Origin: Opitutales bacterium
GTDB taxonomy: Bacteria; Verrucomicrobiota; Verrucomicrobiia; Opitutales; T3Sed10-336
Direction: 5' to 3'
Assembly: GCA_007132315.1 (NCBI GenBank)
Contig: SLOW01000131.1
Location: 1 to 6,952, forward strand
DNA: 6,952 bases
The position numbers were made by a program, and so were the translations under genes. Shown here piece by piece: positions 4,678 through 6,952 of this stretch. Within the stretch, counting starts at the first letter, position 1. Every line of letters starts with the position of its first letter. The notes beneath the pieces are model-generated. The model was not told the origin of the DNA, searched no databases, and saw only the letters and a list, made by a program, of their open reading frames with translations.

Positions 4678-6952
4678 TTATTGTTTGAGTGGAACCAAGG
4701 TTGTCAGCTCACCTTCCATGGCAGCAGCGCCAACCGCGAAATAGGTCAGTTCCTGTGTGCCCTCGCCGAGCACGACCGAGACACTGGCGCCGTGATAGGT
4801 GAAGGTTAATTCCCTGTTGTCGGCGTTGTAGCGCAGCGTGGCTTCGGTAAACGTCAAGGGTGGGGAGGAGGGGAGATCGGTCGCGGCGCTGATTCCGGAT
4901 TTTCCATTGTCCAGCCGGAGTTGATTGCCGCCGTGGTCGATGGTGGCGCGAATGAACTTGCCTCGATTGTCCGAGTCCCCCAGGGCGTAAGCGAGTTGCG
5001 CATTGGGCTGCCATTTCCGTTCGGTAGGACGCGCGTGGAACTGGAAGTGGAAATCTTCCTCCATGCAATAGCCAGCGCGGAAGCGCGATGACAACCATGC
5101 CAGGGACTCGCGATCGCTCTTCAGGCGGTAGCCGCCCACCATACCATGCCGCTCCAGTCCCTGATCGTGACGCATCTGGCCGGGCCCGTAAAGGGGAGGA
5201 ATCATTTCTGCTTCCCACGCGGCGAACCGCCGCTCAAGATCGGCCAGGATTTCCGGATGGTCCGAGGCAAGATCATTTGCCTCGCCGATGTCGTCCGCCA
5301 GATTGAAAAGCGCGGCGGACTTTGAGTTGTCGTTCACGAGCATTTTCCAATCTCCCATTCGGAGCGCACTTCCATTCGCGTGCATGCCCCCATGCCGCCA
5401 GGCGAGCACGCGGTCCTCGGGCAGCGGCTGCCCGTCGCGCAGGAGAGGCACGAGATCGACGCCGTCCAGCCCCGCAAGTTCCTCGTCGGGAGCGCCTGCG
5501 ACCCGCATAAAGGTTGTCGTAAAATCGAGGGAAATCACCGGCTCTGCGACTTCCTGCCCTCCCGGGATCACGCCGGGCCACGACATCAAACCAGGGACTC
5601 GGATGGAGCCTTCGGTCATTGATCCGCCTTTGGTGCCACGAAGGGGGTGGTTGTAGGACCAATTGCCTCCCCACTGCCGGGTCCATCCAGGGCCGCCGTT
5701 GTCGTTGAGGTAAACGATGATCGTGTTCTCCGCGATGCCCCGCTCGTCGAGGGTATCCAAAATTTTGCCGAGGTTCTCATCCAGGGCAAGGGTCATGCCG
5801 GCCAGGCGGTAGCGTTCCCGCCGCGTTCGTTCCCGGGTTCCGTAGATTATCGGCGTCTCGCGATAATTCTGTTCGGTCAGCCCGAACTCCTCTTCCAGGC
5901 GTTCGAACCTCGGATCCGAAAAATCCATGTCGTTCGGACCGTGCACGGCCGTCAATGACACGTACATATAGAACGGATCGTCTCTGGATTCGGCCAAATG
6001 CCGTTCGATGAACTCGACCGTTTGGTCACCGATCCGGTCGGTCAGATACTCTGAGCTTTCGTTGCCGAAAGCCGGCGTCATTTGATCCTGGAAGATCCGT
6101 TCCGGGTGAACGTCTTTATAGTAACTTCTGCTCCCCGACCACATGCCATACCAATGGTCGAACCCTCGGACGTTCGGATGATATTCGACGGTCCTCCCCA
6201 AATGCCATTTGCCGATGCCATAGGTCTTGTACCCTACGCTTTGCAGACGTTCCGGAATGGTTCTTTGGGAGACCGGCAGGCCATTATAGCCGGGGCCGCC
6301 CAAGTTGTTCTCACTTCCGTAACGCTGTTGGTAGGATCCCGATAGAAGGCCGGCGCGAGTCGGGTGACAGACACCGCCGGTGACGTAGGCACTGGTGAAG
6401 TTGATTCCTTGATCCGCGATCCGCTCCAGTTGAGGCATGGGGAATTTTCTCGCCCATTGGGAGCGAGCGTTCAGGGGGTAATCCGCGTAGCCCTGATCGT
6501 CTACCAGGATGAGGATGATGTTGGGCGCCGTTTCGGAGGTAACATGATTCTCAACCGCGGTGATCGTGATCGACAAGCGATCGTCCCGCGGCACGTCGTA
6601 GTCGATGCGAAACCGGTTTCGGCCGCTATTGAAGGTGTCGCCGTCGCGGAAATTTCCGAATTGCCCATCCCTGCTTGAATATTCGACCAGGGTAATGACC
6701 TCGCCCGGAACATGTTCGTAGGCAATGTCGTAAGTCAGGTTGAGAGCCGCCCGACCCAGGATCAGTGAGTCGGTTTGAACGGCAGGGGAACTGCCGGGGT
6801 TGTGGACACGGAGCATGGAGCCGCCGTTCAGGAACGATCCGAGCCACAAAGCGCGCGCTCGAGGTGCTGCCTCGCGTCCGGTATGGTGAGTCTCCGCCGG
6901 TTGCGCCCGGCTCGGGGGTCGTCGATGGGCTGCCATCGCTTGAAGGCGACCG
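4678..6952 (-). CDS. Secreted type I sulfatase with extra N- and C-terminal domains, open at right edge
   Basis: Formylglycine-dependent sulfatase (S1/arylsulfatase family) hydrolysing a sulfate ester; substrate not predictable. Numbering is from ATG 6936, but the frame stays open to the edge, so the true start probably lies outside. The catalytic domain, about 138-580, has metal ligands D146-D147 (LILVDDQGY), the maturation motif C190-H-P-T-R194 (C190 is the residue converted to formylglycine), GKWHLG (K243, H245), H332 (AVHGPN), NDNGG (D412, N413), and GTKGG...EGSIRVP (K436, R446). Every expected active-site element is present, so it should be active. Residues about 38-128 resemble the terminal beta-module of autotransporter-associated passengers (VITLVEYSS, GQFGNFRDGDTF, NRFRIDYD, LSITITAV). 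Residues about 590-752 form an unrecognised beta-rich extension. At 752+ residues it exceeds the usual 450-550 of the family. No signal peptide or Shine-Dalgarno is seen at 6936. The first roughly 35 residues are Arg/Pro/Ala-rich and not module-like; a frame change near 6840 cannot be excluded. The pilin-like gene lies 155 nt downstream. Confidence 0.95.
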   Translation of the reverse strand, partial: GRLQAMAAHRRPPSRAQPAETHHTGREAAPRARALWLGSFLNGGSMLRVHNPGSSPAVQTDSLILGRAALNLTYDIAYEHVPGEVITLVEYSSRDGQFGNFRDGDTFNSGRNRFRIDYDVPRDDRLSITITAVENHVTSETAPNIILILVDDQGYADYPLNARSQWARKFPMPQLERIADQGINFTSAYVTGGVCHPTRAGLLSGSYQQRYGSENNLGGPGYNGLPVSQRTIPERLQSVGYKTYGIGKWHLGRTVEYHPNVRGFDHWYGMWSGSRSYYKDVHPERIFQDQMTPAFGNESSEYLTDRIGDQTVEFIERHLAESRDDPFYMYVSLTAVHGPNDMDFSDPRFERLEEEFGLTEQNYRETPIIYGTRERTRRERYRLAGMTLALDENLGKILDTLDERGIAENTIIVYLNDNGGPGWTRQWGGNWSYNHPLRGTKGGSMTEGSIRVPGLMSWPGVIPGGQEVAEPVISLDFTTTFMRVAGAPDEELAGLDGVDLVPLLRDGQPLPEDRVLAWRHGGMHANGSALRMGDWKMLVNDNSKSAALFNLADDIGEANDLASDHPEILADLERRFAAWEAEMIPPLYGPGQMRHDQGLERHGMVGGYRLKSDRESLAWLSSRFRAGYCMEEDFHFQFHARPTERKWQPNAQLAYALGDSDNRGKFIRATIDHGGNQLRLDNGKSGISAATDLPSSPPLTFTEATLRYNADNRELTFTYHGASVSVVLGEGTQELTYFAVGAAAMEGELTTLVPLKQ

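Noticed and set aside
4535..4679. Minus-strand open frame in the gap after the sulfatase stop, reading like a -1 frame extension (includes NVTLFAADGETRDK) and ending in TGA at 4535-4537.
   Set aside because: Third codon positions are only about 44% G/C, there is no ATG start with a ribosome binding site, no slippery heptamer at the sulfatase stop, and it ends within the pilin gene's ribosome binding site. It is most likely a chance frame.
4709..5218. Minus-strand open frame of 169 codons overlapping the sulfatase C-terminus.
   Set aside because: It is Arg/Pro/Ser-rich in the manner of an off-frame translation of GC-rich coding DNA, and the overlapping sulfatase frame is continuous with the catalytic domain.
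1..6952. CRISPR array, tRNA or rRNA genes, insertion sequence ends.
   Set aside because: Reading the window showed no regularly spaced direct repeats, no cloverleaf-like sequence, and no transposase or terminal inverted repeats.

Overview
The window looks like part of a polysaccharide-degradation locus from a member of the Planctomycetota-Verrucomicrobiota-Chlamydiota group, most likely a verrucomicrobial (Opitutae/Puniceicoccales-like) or Lentisphaera/Kiritimatiella-like bacterium. This is inferred from three things: a short prepilin-like protein of the type these phyla encode in many copies (G-FTLIE leader, FxCPSS motif, C-terminal H-X9-DG-like motif), a secreted sulfatase, and a one-piece hybrid two-component sensor. 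Sequence is moderately GC-rich with mostly G/C third codon positions. Genus and species cannot be read from it.

All three supported genes lie on the minus strand, so transcription runs from right to left. From the right edge: (1) a sulfatase (stop at 4678, open at the right edge) with all expected type I active-site motifs, an N-terminal module resembling the end of autotransporter-associated beta-rich passengers, and an unrecognised C-terminal extension; (2) after 155 nt, a 233-residue prepilin-type protein (3821-4522) with a clear ribosome binding site; (3) after a 373-nt gap rich in inverted repeats, a hybrid two-component sensor/regulator (start 3447) that is open without interruption to base 1. 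Within the window it contains a signal peptide, a Reg_prop beta-propeller sensor, a Y_Y_Y domain, one membrane helix, histidine kinase core domains and most of a response-regulator receiver. A DNA-binding (AraC-type) tail is expected beyond the left edge. No convincing gene was found on the plus strand.

Taken together, the cluster suggests an outer module that senses a glycan breakdown product in the periplasm (the hybrid sensor) and a secreted hydrolase that removes sulfate esters from it (the sulfatase), with a pilin-like accessory protein of unknown role between them. The substrate cannot be determined from sequence alone. The most useful points for follow-up are the sulfatase's extra domains and uncertain N-terminus at the right edge, the altered H-X9-DG motif of the pilin-like protein, and the inverted-repeat-rich gap upstream of the sensor gene.
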